From: Claveliimonas monacensis
GTDB lineage: Bacteria; Bacillota; Clostridia; Lachnospirales; Lachnospiraceae
Assembly (NCBI RefSeq): GCF_014982975.1
Contig: NZ_JADCKL010000002.1
Coordinates: 1 to 64,000, forward strand
Reading direction: 5' to 3'
Length of the DNA: 64,000 bases
Part shown: piece by piece, positions 52,339-60,770 of the stretch
Numbering within the stretch: the stretch's first letter is position 1
Layout of the letters: each line of letters starts with the position of its first letter
The notes under the pieces: model-generated
Seen by the model: the letters and a program-made list of their open reading frames with translations, nothing else
Database searches by the model: none
Told to the model about the DNA's origin: nothing
Made by a program: the position numbers and the translations under genes

Positions 52339-52366
52339 AGTATACAACTTTTATTGCGGCTGTCAA
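52339..52366 (-). promoter_or_regulatory. Promoter of the AbiF RNA
   Basis: Minus strand: -35 TTGACA (52361-52366), 16-bp spacer, -10 TATACT (52339-52344), about 7 bases before the start of the structured RNA. Confidence 0.75.
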
Positions 52367-52414
52367 TATTCCTTTTCGAAAAAGAATACAAGCTCCCATT
52401 ATTTTTTGCAGTAC

Positions 52415-52508
52415 ATACCCCATATTTCCTAATACGTCGTTCTTCTTCCAGCAGATCCAAATCTGGAATGTAGTAGTCTCCAACCAGAACATAATCAATC
52501 TCATTTTC
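52415..52508 (-). pseudogene. TnpV remnant (transposon-encoded protein fragment)
   Basis: A frame running to 52640 carries NEIDYVLVGDYYIPDLDLLE followed by EERRIRKYG, the N terminus of the TnpV family from Tn4451-like transposons (typically IDYTLVGDYYIPDLKLPEE). The following residues do not match and the start is lost. It marks past mobile-element activity next to abiF. Confidence 0.6.
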
Positions 52509-52656
52509 TCTGATTCTATCCTTCCGCGGATTATCTCGGAATGCTATAGGCATCCAATTCTTTATTGAGCCCCTCCCGAAAATTTCAGTCAAAAACTGGC
52601 GGAAAATCACGGCTTCTGCACCGCCATTCCCCGCCGGCATATTTATTTACATGCAT

Positions 52657-53196
52657 CTAAAATTCATACCTGAGCACAGCACAGTTTTCCACACCGAAAG
52701 CCGCGTACTCTGCATTGGTCATATCAAAGAAATACGACTGGACAACTCTGGCAATCCCGTTGTGGGCCACCAGGATATAGGTTTTCTCATCCGCCTCTTC
52801 CCGGATCTCATCCAGGAGATTGTAGACTCTCTGAGCCAGCTGCAGCATGGACTCACCGCTGCCATTGCGGCAGCAGAACTCTTCTTTTGCCTTCTTAAAT
52901 TCTGCCCCATGACGGGAAGTGGACTCCCACTTTCCAAAGTTCTGCTCCTTCAGCCGAGGCTCCATCCTGGCCGGGATTCCGGTGATCTCCGAGATATGCC
53001 GGGCCGTCTCCGCCGCGCGGACAAGAGGCGAATACAAGATTTCATCTGCCCGGATTCCCTCTGCCACTATCTTTTTTCCGGTCTCAACAGCCTGCTGATG
53101 CCCCAGCTCCGTCAGCTCGATATCTGTGGCGCCGCAGATCTTGTCCTCCACGTTCCACACTGTCTGCCCATGCCGGACAAAATACACGCATCCCAT
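52657..53196 (-). CDS. Histidine phosphatase family protein
   Basis: 179 residues. The phosphoglycerate-mutase-like core begins CVYFVRHGQTVWNVE with the catalytic RHG, and the second His is in ILVAHNGIARVV. LYSPLVRAAETARHI is typical. It may act on phosphoglycolate, adenosylcobalamin phosphate or other small phosphates. It starts six bases after the NifX-FKBP gene stop, so the two are probably co-transcribed. Confidence 0.9.
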   Translation of the reverse strand: MGCVYFVRHGQTVWNVEDKICGATDIELTELGHQQAVETGKKIVAEGIRADEILYSPLVRAAETARHISEITGIPARMEPRLKEQNFGKWESTSRHGAEFKKAKEEFCCRNGSGESMLQLAQRVYNLLDEIREEADEKTYILVAHNGIARVVQSYFFDMTNAEYAAFGVENCAVLRYEF

Positions 53197-53202
53197 ACGA
53201 CT

Positions 53203-54063
53203 CTATTTTACCTCCACCAGCTCAATCTGGAAATTCAGCTCTTTGCCTGCCATCTCATGGTTTGCGTCAAAAGTGATCGTTGTTTCTTCTTTTGCCGTCA
53301 CCTTAACCGGAAAAGGCTGTCCGTACGGGTTGGTCAGGTACACCTGCTGCCCTACAACCAGGTCCTCGGAGCCCGGCATCTGTGCTATCTCAACAGTAAA
53401 GACAGCATTGGGATCCGGCATGCCGTAGGCCTCCTCCGGCATCAGGTGAACGTCCACTACCTGTCCCACTTCCATGTCAGCCACTGCCTGGTCAAATCCG
53501 CGGATCATCTGGCCTGCGCCGCAGACAAATTCCAGCGGTTCTCCGCGGTCATAGGATGAGTCAAACTGCGTTCCGTCATTGAAAGTACCCTTGTAGTGCG
53601 TGCGGCATGTCTTCCCCACATTGCGTCCGGTAATAGCTGGCCAAGAACCGCATCCGCCTCCACAGCTTTCTCCGCAGCCTCCGCCGCAGGAATGCCCTTC
53701 TTCATGGTCGCCGCAGCTGTGCTCCTCTCCGTGATGATGGTCACAGTTTGCTCCTGTGGAGACAAGCTCACCTTTTAAATAGGCTTCCACCACCTGATCT
53801 GTATTGCCTTCTGCGCCGGCGCACAGCTCCACGCCCGCCTCTTTCAGGGCTGCCTGCGCACCCTCGCCAATGCCTCCGCAGATCAGCACGTCTACAGACT
53901 GCTCTGCCAGAACGCCCGCCAGAGCGCCATGTCCTACGCCATTAGAGCTGATCACCTCGCTGGAGACCACTTTGCCGTCCTCTGTCTCGTATACTTTAAA
54001 AAACTCTGTCCTTCCAAAATGCTGAAATACATTTCCGTCATCGTAAGTTACTGCAATTTTCAT
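53203..54063 (-). CDS. NifX/NifB-like domain fused to SlyD-type FKBP prolyl isomerase
   Basis: 286 residues in three parts. Residues 1-105 are a dinitrogenase iron-molybdenum cofactor-binding domain (MKIAVTYDDGNVFQHFGRTE, VDVLICGGIGEGAQAALKEA). Residues 106-140 are a metal-binding linker with six His and six Cys (CDHHHGEEHSCGDHEEGHSC). The rest is a SlyD-like FKBP with its insert-in-flap domain (THYKGTFNDGTQFDSS, PEEAYGMPDP) and the signature FDANHEMAGKELNF. It may handle Ni, Co or Fe-Mo centres and fold metalloproteins. It is upstream of a histidine phosphatase. Confidence 0.88.
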   Translation of the reverse strand: MKIAVTYDDGNVFQHFGRTEFFKVYETEDGKVVSSEVISSNGVGHGALAGVLAEQSVDVLICGGIGEGAQAALKEAGVELCAGAEGNTDQVVEAYLKGELVSTGANCDHHHGEEHSCGDHEEGHSCGGGCGESCGGGCGSWPAITGRNVGKTCRTHYKGTFNDGTQFDSSYDRGEPLEFVCGAGQMIRGFDQAVADMEVGQVVDVHLMPEEAYGMPDPNAVFTVEIAQMPGSEDLVVGQQVYLTNPYGQPFPVKVTAKEETTITFDANHEMAGKELNFQIELVEVK

Positions 54064-54179
54064 TTTTCATCCCCATCTTTCTTCTTGATTTCACTGGTCG
54101 TGTATGTATTAGTATAGATTATCCGGAAAAAATCTTCAATACAGGCCGGCTTTTTCTACCGGATATTTCTCTGCACTTT

Positions 54180-54920
54180 TTACGGCAGTACTGCCGCCGG
54201 ATGAAAATGCAGGTAATCTCCCGACACCAGCATGTACCGGACCCCCTGGAAATCTCCCCGGATACTGTCCCCGAAGCGGCTCTCCCCGTGACAGTGAGAG
54301 TACACAACCGCTGTTACACTGTACTCCTGTGCAATCTCTGTAAATGGCGAGGTTTGCTCCAGTATGTTGGTGGGCGGGTAATGCAGAAACATGATAAATT
54401 TCTTGTACCCGGCCTCTCGGGCCTGTGAAAAAGAACTTCGCAGGCGGGCCATCTCTCTTTCCACCAGTTTTCTTGCCTGCTCTTCCTTTTGTTCATCCCA
54501 CCCCACAATTCGTCCCTGATGATCCAGGTAGAAGGGGCCCTCAAATGTATAGCCTTTTGTTCCCACCAGCGCGTAATCCTGATACACAGCAAAATTATTC
54601 TGGAGGAAAAACAGTTTCCCCCTGTATTCTTCATTCAGACGCTCTGTCTTTTTGGCGTCCCAGAACATATCATGGTTGCCCCGCAGGAGTATCTTACGGC
54701 CCGGGAACCTTTCAATAAACGCCAGATCCTCCCGGCAATCCGCCAGTTTTCTGCCCCAGGAATGATCGCCAGTGAGCACGAGTGTATCCTCCGGCTTCAC
54801 GATCTGCCGGACATATTTCTCGATCTTTCGATCGTGATGTCTCCACACTTTCCCGAATTTATCCATTGATTTATCGCTTTGAAAGCTCAGATGCAGATCT
54901 CCCAATGCGTAAAGCGCCAT
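54180..54920 (-). CDS. Metallophosphoesterase
   Basis: 246 residues of calcineurin-like fold. Metal motifs in order are YALGDLHLS, LTGDHSWG, LLRGNHDMFWD and VYSHCHGESRFG. LFFLQNNFAVYQDYALVGTK is typical of the YkuE-distant group from Clostridia. The substrate is unknown (phosphodiester or nucleotide). There is no signal peptide, so it is cytoplasmic. The ribosome site is GGAGG-like (AAAGGAGGC) before the ATG. Confidence 0.88.
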   Translation of the reverse strand: MALYALGDLHLSFQSDKSMDKFGKVWRHHDRKIEKYVRQIVKPEDTLVLTGDHSWGRKLADCREDLAFIERFPGRKILLRGNHDMFWDAKKTERLNEEYRGKLFFLQNNFAVYQDYALVGTKGYTFEGPFYLDHQGRIVGWDEQKEEQARKLVEREMARLRSSFSQAREAGYKKFIMFLHYPPTNILEQTSPFTEIAQEYSVTAVVYSHCHGESRFGDSIRGDFQGVRYMLVSGDYLHFHPAAVLP

Positions 54921-54955
54921 GCAATCATGCCTCCTTTGCCTCTGCTTCCTGTCTC

Positions 54956-55228
54956 CTACAGGCCATTTCTGTAGACATCATTCATCACTGCCTGTGCCTG
55001 CTCCATCTCCTTCTTCTGCATGATCTGCTGCCTGTCGCTCAGGATAGCCAGCATCTCATCCACCAGATCCTCGATCCTGGGATTGCTGACCCGGTACAGA
55101 TATGCCAGCATTCTGCCGGCAGTATAATCTGTGTTCATATGTTTATATGCGATTTCTGCGCAGAACTCTTTCGGATATCCCTTTTCCATCAGGATCCTGT
55201 ACAGTTCTTTTGTTTTCTCTGACGCCAT
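54956..55228 (-). CDS. Hypothetical helical protein
   Basis: 90 residues, acidic and helical: MASEKTKELYRILMEKGYPK, EFCAEIAYKHMNTDYTAGRM, then DEMLAILSDRQQIMQKKEME. It has no membrane segment or known motif. Start 55228 follows GGAGGTG within the end of the DUF1653 gene, four bases after its stop, so it is translationally coupled to that gene. Family not recognised. Confidence 0.75.
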   Translation of the reverse strand: MASEKTKELYRILMEKGYPKEFCAEIAYKHMNTDYTAGRMLAYLYRVSNPRIEDLVDEMLAILSDRQQIMQKKEMEQAQAVMNDVYRNGL

Positions 55229-55232
55229 CGTC

Positions 55233-55685
55233 TCACACCTCCAGTTTTTCAAACCGGTATGTCTGTTTTACATCCGGATATTTTTCCCGGTCCACCCTGC
55301 TCATGAACATGCCATAAGGCCGGGCGCAGATCTTAAACGGTGCATACAGCGCCTGATAGATCACCAGACGCTCTCCGGTCTCCGTGTGCTGCGCAAAGGC
55401 CAGCACCTTATACAGATACTCGGAGGTCTCATCAGACACCCACTCTCTCTTGAAGTGGCGCACAATATCGCCCACCTGGATATCACGTTCTTCCCCTTTC
55501 TCCTCGGTCGGTTCCGGCTCTGTGTCCAGCTCCATATATTCATCCTTATCCAGAGAAACCGGGATCCCCGATTTCCCTATAATATGCACACCCCCGTACC
55601 AGGTACCGGAAATCTCAAAGATGTCGCCAATCTCATACTCTGCATTGTATGCATCATTCTTCCTGATCACTCTGATCCTTGCCAT
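55233..55685 (-). CDS. DUF1653-domain protein
   Basis: 150 residues. The C-terminal half carries the DUF1653 pattern: GDIVRHFKREWVSD, YLYKVLAFAQHTETGERLVI, YQALYAPFKICARPYGMFMS. The N-terminal half is a small beta domain (YEIGDIFEISGTWYGGVHII). The function of the family is unknown. It is coupled to the 90-residue protein downstream. Confidence 0.82.
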   Translation of the reverse strand: MARIRVIRKNDAYNAEYEIGDIFEISGTWYGGVHIIGKSGIPVSLDKDEYMELDTEPEPTEEKGEERDIQVGDIVRHFKREWVSDETSEYLYKVLAFAQHTETGERLVIYQALYAPFKICARPYGMFMSRVDREKYPDVKQTYRFEKLEV

Positions 55686-55711
55686 AGCATCCTCCCTTAT
55701 GTAAAATTTCT

Positions 55712-56323
55712 TTATTCAGCTGCACGCTGCCCGCACGCAAATACCAGGATCCGCTCCCGCACATCTCCGCCCGGAAACAGGTCCCTGCAATCAATCTCGT
55801 CCAGGAAGTCCAGTTCATCCACTGTCATCAGATAGGACACATATTCATCTGACGGGTAGTAGAAAAACAGCAGGATTTCCCTTGGTGCCTCATACCAGGA
55901 CTTCCGTATGCGGCCCATGACTTTGCGCAGGATTTCCAGTGAAAAAGGATTGAAAAAATAAATCCGATCCACTTTATCCGGCACGGCAAAATGCTCTGCA
56001 TCTGCCAGTACAAACTCTGTCCTGTCCGACTGGACCGCCGTCTCCTGATTAGTCACAGCTTTTTCCAGCATCCTCCTGTCATACTCAACGCCAATGCTCC
56101 TGCACCTTGTCTGCCAGGACAGGAAAAAATCCGCCCTGCCTTTGCCGCACCCATAATCCAGCACGGTGTTCCCCTTTCGGATATAACCCGCATTTGCCAG
56201 CCTCTCCAGCACGGAGTAGGGAGTTGGCTCGTAAGGATACCGGTATTGGTCCGCCTGGGAGTCATCCCGCCCTGTTGTCCGGATATGTAAAAATCTGTCC
56301 CATTTGTCTTCTTCCATGCCCAT
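55712..56323 (-). CDS. Class I SAM-dependent methyltransferase
   Basis: 203 residues. The SAM-binding motif I reads VLDYGCGKGRADFFLS (about residues 55-70), followed by GVEYDRRMLEKA (motif II) and FVLADAEHF (motif III). FYYPSDEYVSYL occurs near the C terminus. No methyl acceptor can be inferred. The start at 56323 has AGGAG nine bases upstream, inside the end of thpR, so the pair is coupled. Confidence 0.85.
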   Translation of the reverse strand: MGMEEDKWDRFLHIRTTGRDDSQADQYRYPYEPTPYSVLERLANAGYIRKGNTVLDYGCGKGRADFFLSWQTRCRSIGVEYDRRMLEKAVTNQETAVQSDRTEFVLADAEHFAVPDKVDRIYFFNPFSLEILRKVMGRIRKSWYEAPREILLFFYYPSDEYVSYLMTVDELDFLDEIDCRDLFPGGDVRERILVFACGQRAAE

Positions 56324-56326
56324 ACT

Positions 56327-56812
56327 CTACAACTCCTGGTAGACAACTTTCCCGTTTTTCATCTCTGACTTCATAAGAGACACGCTCTCTACAGTCATCT
56401 CCGCCCTGGGGAGATGGACCTGGTAAGGCTTTTTAGCAGAAACTTTCCGGATCAGGGTAATGTGCGGGACAAATTTGTCATTTTCAAAAGGTACGCCGTT
56501 CTCCCTGAGCGCATCCCGCAGCTCTTTTACATACGTCTTCAGCTTTTGGTTTCCTTTTACTCCCGCCCACAGGATATTTCCAAAATTCCCCTTTTCCGAA
56601 AGCGCCAGCCGGAAGCTGGGAAGGGGCACCTTACTGATGACTTCCTTCACTTTTCCCGGGTCATCATACTCCCCGATGAAAGCCAGGGTCATATGCAGGT
56701 TCCGGGCAGGGACATAATTCCCCTCCACCCCCCGCTTTTTGAGATCATGCATACAGGCAACAAGGGATTTCTGCATACCATCTGAGAGGCGGATAGCGAT
56801 AAACAGTCTCAT
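56327..56812 (-). CDS. thpR: RNA 2',3'-cyclic phosphodiesterase (2H family)
   Basis: 161 residues with the two H-x-T/S-x motifs that define the family, HMTLAFIG and HITLIRK. The N terminus MRLFIAIRLSDG is the usual ThpR start. It opens 2',3'-cyclic phosphates or joins 2'-5' linkages in RNA. The start ATG overlaps the TrmH stop as ATGA, giving coupled translation in a small RNA-modification group with TrmH. Confidence 0.9.
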   Translation of the reverse strand: MRLFIAIRLSDGMQKSLVACMHDLKKRGVEGNYVPARNLHMTLAFIGEYDDPGKVKEVISKVPLPSFRLALSEKGNFGNILWAGVKGNQKLKTYVKELRDALRENGVPFENDKFVPHITLIRKVSAKKPYQVHLPRAEMTVESVSLMKSEMKNGKVVYQEL

Positions 56813-57687
56813 AAAATGCACTTCCTTTCTGTCTGTGTTTTTTCTATGGTGCAGCCACTTTGCCTCCCCAGCTCCCAGAAAGCCACTGCGCTGGCCGCCG
56901 CCACATTCAGGGAATCCACGCCATGACTCATGGGGATCTTGATGGTGTAATCGGAGGCTGCTATGGTCGCGTCCTGCAGCCCTTCACCTTCTGTCCCCAG
57001 GATGACCGCCAGCTTGTCTTCTGACCGCAGAGCAGGCGCGTCAATGTCCACGGACTCGTCATGGAGCGCCATAGAGGCCGTAGCAAATCCAAGGCTCTTC
57101 AGATAGGCCATGCCCTCCTCCGGCCATCTCCCCGCCTCTTCTTCACTGAGGAATGTCCAGGGGATCTGAAAGACGGTGCCCATACTGACCCGGATGGCTC
57201 TGCGGTAGAGCGGGTTGCTGCATCCGGGAGTAAGAAGGACTGCATCCATGTGGAGGGCAGCGGCTGAACGGATGATGGCGCCCACATTGGTGGGATTCAT
57301 AACATTTTCCAGAACAGCGATGCGCTTTGCCTCCCGGCACAGCTCTTCCACTCGGGGCAGAGGTCTCCGGTGCATGGCACAGAGGAGGCCCCGGGTCAGC
57401 TTGTACCCGGTGAGCCGGGTCAGCACCTCGAAGGGAGCCGTGTACACCGGTATGCCCGAACACCTGTCGATCACTTCCGCTGCTTCACCCTTTATATTCC
57501 TGTCTTCCGTCAGAATGGACACAGGTTCATACCCTGCATCCAGTGCCCGCATAACTACTTTGGGGCTCTCTGCAATAAAGAGCCCTTCTTCCGGCTTGTC
57601 TTTATTCAAAAGCTGAGCCTCTGTCAGTCTGGCATAGACATCCAGCGCCTCTGCATTAAAATCTGTGATTTCTATCAAATTCCCCAT
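56809..57687 (-). CDS. SpoU/TrmH-family RNA 2'-O-methyltransferase
   Basis: 292 residues. An N-terminal substrate-recognition domain (EGLFIAESPKVVMRALDAGY) precedes the SPOUT knot: motif 1 VLENVMNPTNVGAIIRSAAA, motif 2 AVILGTEGEGL, motif 3 IPMSHGVDSLNVAAASAVAF. It methylates ribose 2'-O in 23S rRNA or tRNA; the exact site is not set by the sequence. Start 57687 follows AAGGAG. It overlaps thpR by four bases. Confidence 0.92.
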   Translation of the reverse strand: MGNLIEITDFNAEALDVYARLTEAQLLNKDKPEEGLFIAESPKVVMRALDAGYEPVSILTEDRNIKGEAAEVIDRCSGIPVYTAPFEVLTRLTGYKLTRGLLCAMHRRPLPRVEELCREAKRIAVLENVMNPTNVGAIIRSAAALHMDAVLLTPGCSNPLYRRAIRVSMGTVFQIPWTFLSEEEAGRWPEEGMAYLKSLGFATASMALHDESVDIDAPALRSEDKLAVILGTEGEGLQDATIAASDYTIKIPMSHGVDSLNVAAASAVAFWELGRQSGCTIEKTQTERKCIL

Positions 57688-57737
57688 ATTTGTATATCTC
57701 CTTGCTGTCCTTGTTTTCACTTGCCTTTCTGAACGCT

Positions 57738-57998
57738 CTAAAAAAAGAACAAAATGGCTGCCTGGGACACCAAAAGTATCGGAATCACTCGGAACAAGGG
57801 CTTCCTTGTCTTGTGATGAAACAGATACATGCCTGCCAGCGCACCAGCCGAGCCGCCGATAAGAGCCAGTCCCAGCAAAGTCGCTTCCGAAATCCGGTAT
57901 TTGTTCCTGACAGCTCTCCTTTTATCCACTCCAAATGCTACAAATGTAACAAAATTGACCAGGACGAGATAACAGACTGTCCAGTTAAAATCCTGCAT
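57738..57998 (-). CDS. DUF1294 small membrane protein
   Basis: 86 residues. Two to three hydrophobic helices flank the family motif VDKRRAVRNKYRISEATLLG, followed by GMYLFHHKTRKPLFRV. It is an uncharacterised membrane protein. It precedes the TrmH gene by 50 bases in the same direction, and a terminator for the AAA gene lies just upstream. Confidence 0.88.
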   Translation of the reverse strand: MQDFNWTVCYLVLVNFVTFVAFGVDKRRAVRNKYRISEATLLGLALIGGSAGALAGMYLFHHKTRKPLFRVIPILLVSQAAILFFF

Positions 57999-58026
57999 AG
58001 TTTCTTCCCTTTCTGTATAAGCGAAA

Positions 58027-58055
58027 GGCCCGGAAATGCACGGACATTCCGGACC
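58027..58055. terminator. Terminator after the AAA+ gene
   Basis: Stem GGCCCGGAA/TTCCGGACC with a small loop, one wobble, and a T-rich tail on the minus strand. It lies 28 bases after the AAA stop. Confidence 0.65.
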
Positions 58056-58082
58056 ATTTTGTTTTTCTTATTTTGTTGGTCA

Positions 58083-59567
58083 TCATCCCAGCAGGTCACG
58101 CACCATGGAGGCGTCAAATGTCACAGACTTTACATGATCCACTTCGATCTGATACAGCGCATTGGCGGCAATGTGCTCAGCAGCCTGCTCCAGATCACGG
58201 ATCCCGCTGGTGTTTCTGTGCAGGTCAATGACAGCCTCCAGTCCGTCCGGTGTCAGGCTGCATTCACTTTTCTCCATTCCGATCCTGCGCAGGACTTTCG
58301 GGAGCGCGTACTCCGAGAAAATGACTTTCTTCTCCTCCGGAGTATAGTCCGGTATCTCAATAACGGCAAACCTGGACATGAGAGGTGCGCTGATCTGATC
58401 TTTCTCATTGGCAGTGGCAATAGGATACACGCCCACTGTCGGGATCATACACTCAATATAGTTATCCGTAAATCCCAGATTATCCAGCAGCGTCAAAAGT
58501 ACATCTGCAGGATTTCCATTTCCCTTTCCTGCTGCCGCCTTATCCAGTTCGTTTATAATGAAGACCAGATTGGACTCGCCAGCCATGGAAAAGGCATCCA
58601 TAATAATTCCCGGCTTTGCATTGGCATAGATCCTGGAACTTCCGGTGAGCTGCTCCGGATCGTTGATCGAACTCATATCCAAGGTCGTCCATGGCAGTTT
58701 TAAGATCCGCGCTACAGCGTAGGCGATCTGGGATTTTCCGGTTCCTGCGGGCCCGATCAGCAGAAGGCCGTAAGCTGGCAGTGTGTGGGTCCGGTTGATC
58801 TGGATAATCGTCTCAATGATCCGCTGTTTCACCTGCTCCATGCCGTAGAGCTCCTCGTCCAGGATCCGGCGGGCCTCCACGGGATCGATAGACTCAAAAT
58901 AGTTTCCCTTCCACTGGATGTTCATCATAATAGAGAGCGCTCTCTGGGCGTGCCGCCGCTCCTCTGCAGACACTTCATTGGACCGCGCGACAGCCAGGTT
59001 TCTCCTGGCCCAGAGGCGGATATTATCCGGCAGTGTCCGGCCTGCGCAGTTCATAAAATCCGTAATGCTCTGGATGCTGGTCAGCTTCATGCTGTCACCT
59101 GCCTCCTCCTCGTCCTCTCCGGGTTCTTCTTCTGAGGGAGCGTCGCTGGAGAGCAGCCGCTCGATCATAAACTGCAGAAAACCATCTTCTGCTGAGAGTT
59201 TGGAGCCTCCCCCAAACGCGATCTCACGGATCTTGTACACCGCATAAGTGTCCTCCTTGATCACACCGGAGAGACGCACGTTAATATGATTTTCTCCCAG
59301 CCATTTCAGCAGGCTCACAAAGCGGGCATCGATCCGCAGGATGTCTGCGCTGACTGTGCCTTCCTCCGTCTTAAACTCAAAGGCGGTCTTTCTCACCGGG
59401 TTTGTAAAAGCCCCATTTGAGTGGTGCTTCAGCTGTCCGGCTCTGTTGTCCAGCACGAGCACGGGGTGATCCGGTCCTGCCTGAGAGTGACTGGAATAAA
59501 AAACTGTATAAGTACACTGGGGAGCTTTTGACTCCTCCGGCGTGTTATTAAAATCAAATACTGGCAT
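58083..59567 (-). CDS. Lon-like AAA+ ATPase without protease domain
   Basis: 494 residues. Residues 1-135 are a beta-rich N domain; 140-160 is acidic (EEEPGEDEEEAGD). A helical part (170-235) resembles the stretch before Lon's AAA module, then LDEELYGMEQVKQRIIETII. Walker A is GPAGTGKS (272-279). Walker B reads LVFIINELDK, with Asn where Lon has Asp; the Glu is kept. SAPLMSRFAVIEIPDY has the arginine finger. The chain ends after the AAA lid (NTSGIRDLEQAAEHI) with no Ser-Lys protease domain. It is a single gene. It may be an unfoldase or regulatory ATPase. Confidence 0.85.
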   Translation of the reverse strand: MPVFDFNNTPEESKAPQCTYTVFYSSHSQAGPDHPVLVLDNRAGQLKHHSNGAFTNPVRKTAFEFKTEEGTVSADILRIDARFVSLLKWLGENHINVRLSGVIKEDTYAVYKIREIAFGGGSKLSAEDGFLQFMIERLLSSDAPSEEEPGEDEEEAGDSMKLTSIQSITDFMNCAGRTLPDNIRLWARRNLAVARSNEVSAEERRHAQRALSIMMNIQWKGNYFESIDPVEARRILDEELYGMEQVKQRIIETIIQINRTHTLPAYGLLLIGPAGTGKSQIAYAVARILKLPWTTLDMSSINDPEQLTGSSRIYANAKPGIIMDAFSMAGESNLVFIINELDKAAAGKGNGNPADVLLTLLDNLGFTDNYIECMIPTVGVYPIATANEKDQISAPLMSRFAVIEIPDYTPEEKKVIFSEYALPKVLRRIGMEKSECSLTPDGLEAVIDLHRNTSGIRDLEQAAEHIAANALYQIEVDHVKSVTFDASMVRDLLG

Positions 59568-59669
59568 AGTGTCCCCCTGTCTTTTCTGTTGATTTTCTTA
59601 CAGTTTACCATATCGAACTGCAGAGCACAATCTGACATTGTCAATAAAAAGCATCTGTATTTTAGCTTT

Positions 59670-60270
59670 CTATTTTGCCGGCGCAGCGCCTTCCGAGATC
59701 CATTCCTGGACAAGGCTGACACTCTCTTTAAGCGCCCTTGCAATCTGTTCCACCGGCATCCCCATCTCAGCCAGAGAACATGCACTTTCGTGCTTCGCCT
59801 CCATTTTCCCCTCTATCCTTCCTTCTTCTCTTCCGCGCTGCTCAATTCTGTCTGTAATATCACACATAAGCTCCAATCCTCCTTCTTCACATTTCAGATA
59901 TCTGACCCGCCTGGACAGATCGCCCTGGCTGTCATCCTCTGGATCTCCACGGCATACAGATTGCCTTCCAGATCCTCCGCAAACACATCAGGTCTGGCCC
60001 CTCTTGAGACAGCTCTGGAAATGCTGTACTGGGTCTTCACCTGGCACAGACAAAGCTTTTGTCTCCCTGTCAGTATCCTGAGCACATGCTGGCAGGCTGG
60101 TATGTCCTTCAATACCACAGAGGCAAAGACATCACTCAGGAGCGTAAAGCTCTGAATTTCCTGCAGATGCCTTTCACGGCCAGCGAGCCTGTTCTTTTCA
60201 CTCTCTGCTGTGTAACTGGAAATAAAAGCATTGAGATTTCTTTTAGATCTTCTTAGAGATATCAGATACG
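59670..60270 (-). pseudogene. Decayed Rpn/PD-(D/E)XK transposase-like gene
   Basis: The 5' part, without a clear start codon, reads LLSDVFASVVLKDIPACQHV and ends at the nuclease motif RPDVFAEDLEGNLYAVEIQR, then stops at about 59894. The 3' part, in another frame, gives the family C terminus (LELMCDITDRIEQRGREEGR). The catalytic segment after E-x-Q, and most of the middle, is missing. This is a relative of the genes at 21.3 and 35.2 kb, but broken by a deletion with frameshift. Confidence 0.75.
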
Positions 60271-60335
60271 GCGGAAAATGCCGGGAGAAAAGCTTCCAGA
60301 AATGTAATGCTTTATGTATCTACCCTAACACAAAA

Positions 60336-60369
60336 CCGGAAAAGTTTCCATAACATTCCGGCATTTTTT
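60336..60369 (+). terminator. Terminator-like hairpin upstream of the B12 leader
   Basis: CCGGAA/TTCCGG with a 14-nt loop and TTTTTT on the plus strand. No plus-strand gene precedes it, so it may protect the promoter from read-through. Confidence 0.55.
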
Positions 60370-60424
60370 ACTGTCACTCCCTCTCAGAAGCCCCGACACT
60401 TCTGTTCCACAAGCCCCTCGGGGA

Positions 60425-60453
60425 TTGACTTGCCCCTGTCGGTGTGCTATTCT
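60425..60453 (+). promoter_or_regulatory. Promoter of the cobalamin riboswitch-cbi operon
   Basis: -35 TTGACT (60425-60430), 17-bp spacer, -10 TATTCT (60448-60453). Confidence 0.72.
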
Positions 60454-60469
60454 TGGGTAAGTAAATCAA

Positions 60470-60662
60470 ATACACGCAGGTGCCCTGTCCTCTTGCAATA
60501 ACAAAAAGGCAGGGATAATAGGGAAACAGGTGAAAATCCTGTACGGTCCCGCCGCTGTAAGGAGGGAGTAGCCTTTATCAGCCACTGTGTCCGCGAATGC
60601 CAGGTACATGGGAAGGCAAAGGCTGTATAGATCTCCGAGTCAGAAGACCTGCCTGCTTGTAG
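60470..60662 (+). ncRNA. Cobalamin riboswitch
   Basis: Visible in order: CAGGTGCC, the core AATAGGGAAACAGGTGAAAA, TCCCGCCGCTGTAAGGAG, the B12 box GCCACTG, GGGAAGGC, then TCCGAGTCAGAAGACCTGCC. These are the hallmark stretches of the AdoCbl aptamer. It leads into a terminator and the cbiMNQO-cbiK genes. Confidence 0.97.
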
Positions 60663-60742
60663 GAACTGCCGTCTGTCACGGAGTATGATGTGAGGTATGG
60701 AAGCGAAAGACAGATTCCATGGATCTGCCTGTGTGTTTTTAG

Positions 60743-60770
60743 TGCCCCTGTCGTGATCCCGGCAGGGGCA
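60743..60770 (+). terminator. Terminator of the cobalamin riboswitch
   Basis: Stem TGCCCCTG/CAGGGGCA with a 12-nt loop followed by TTTAT, 67 bases before cbiM. It probably forms when B12 is bound. Confidence 0.75.
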
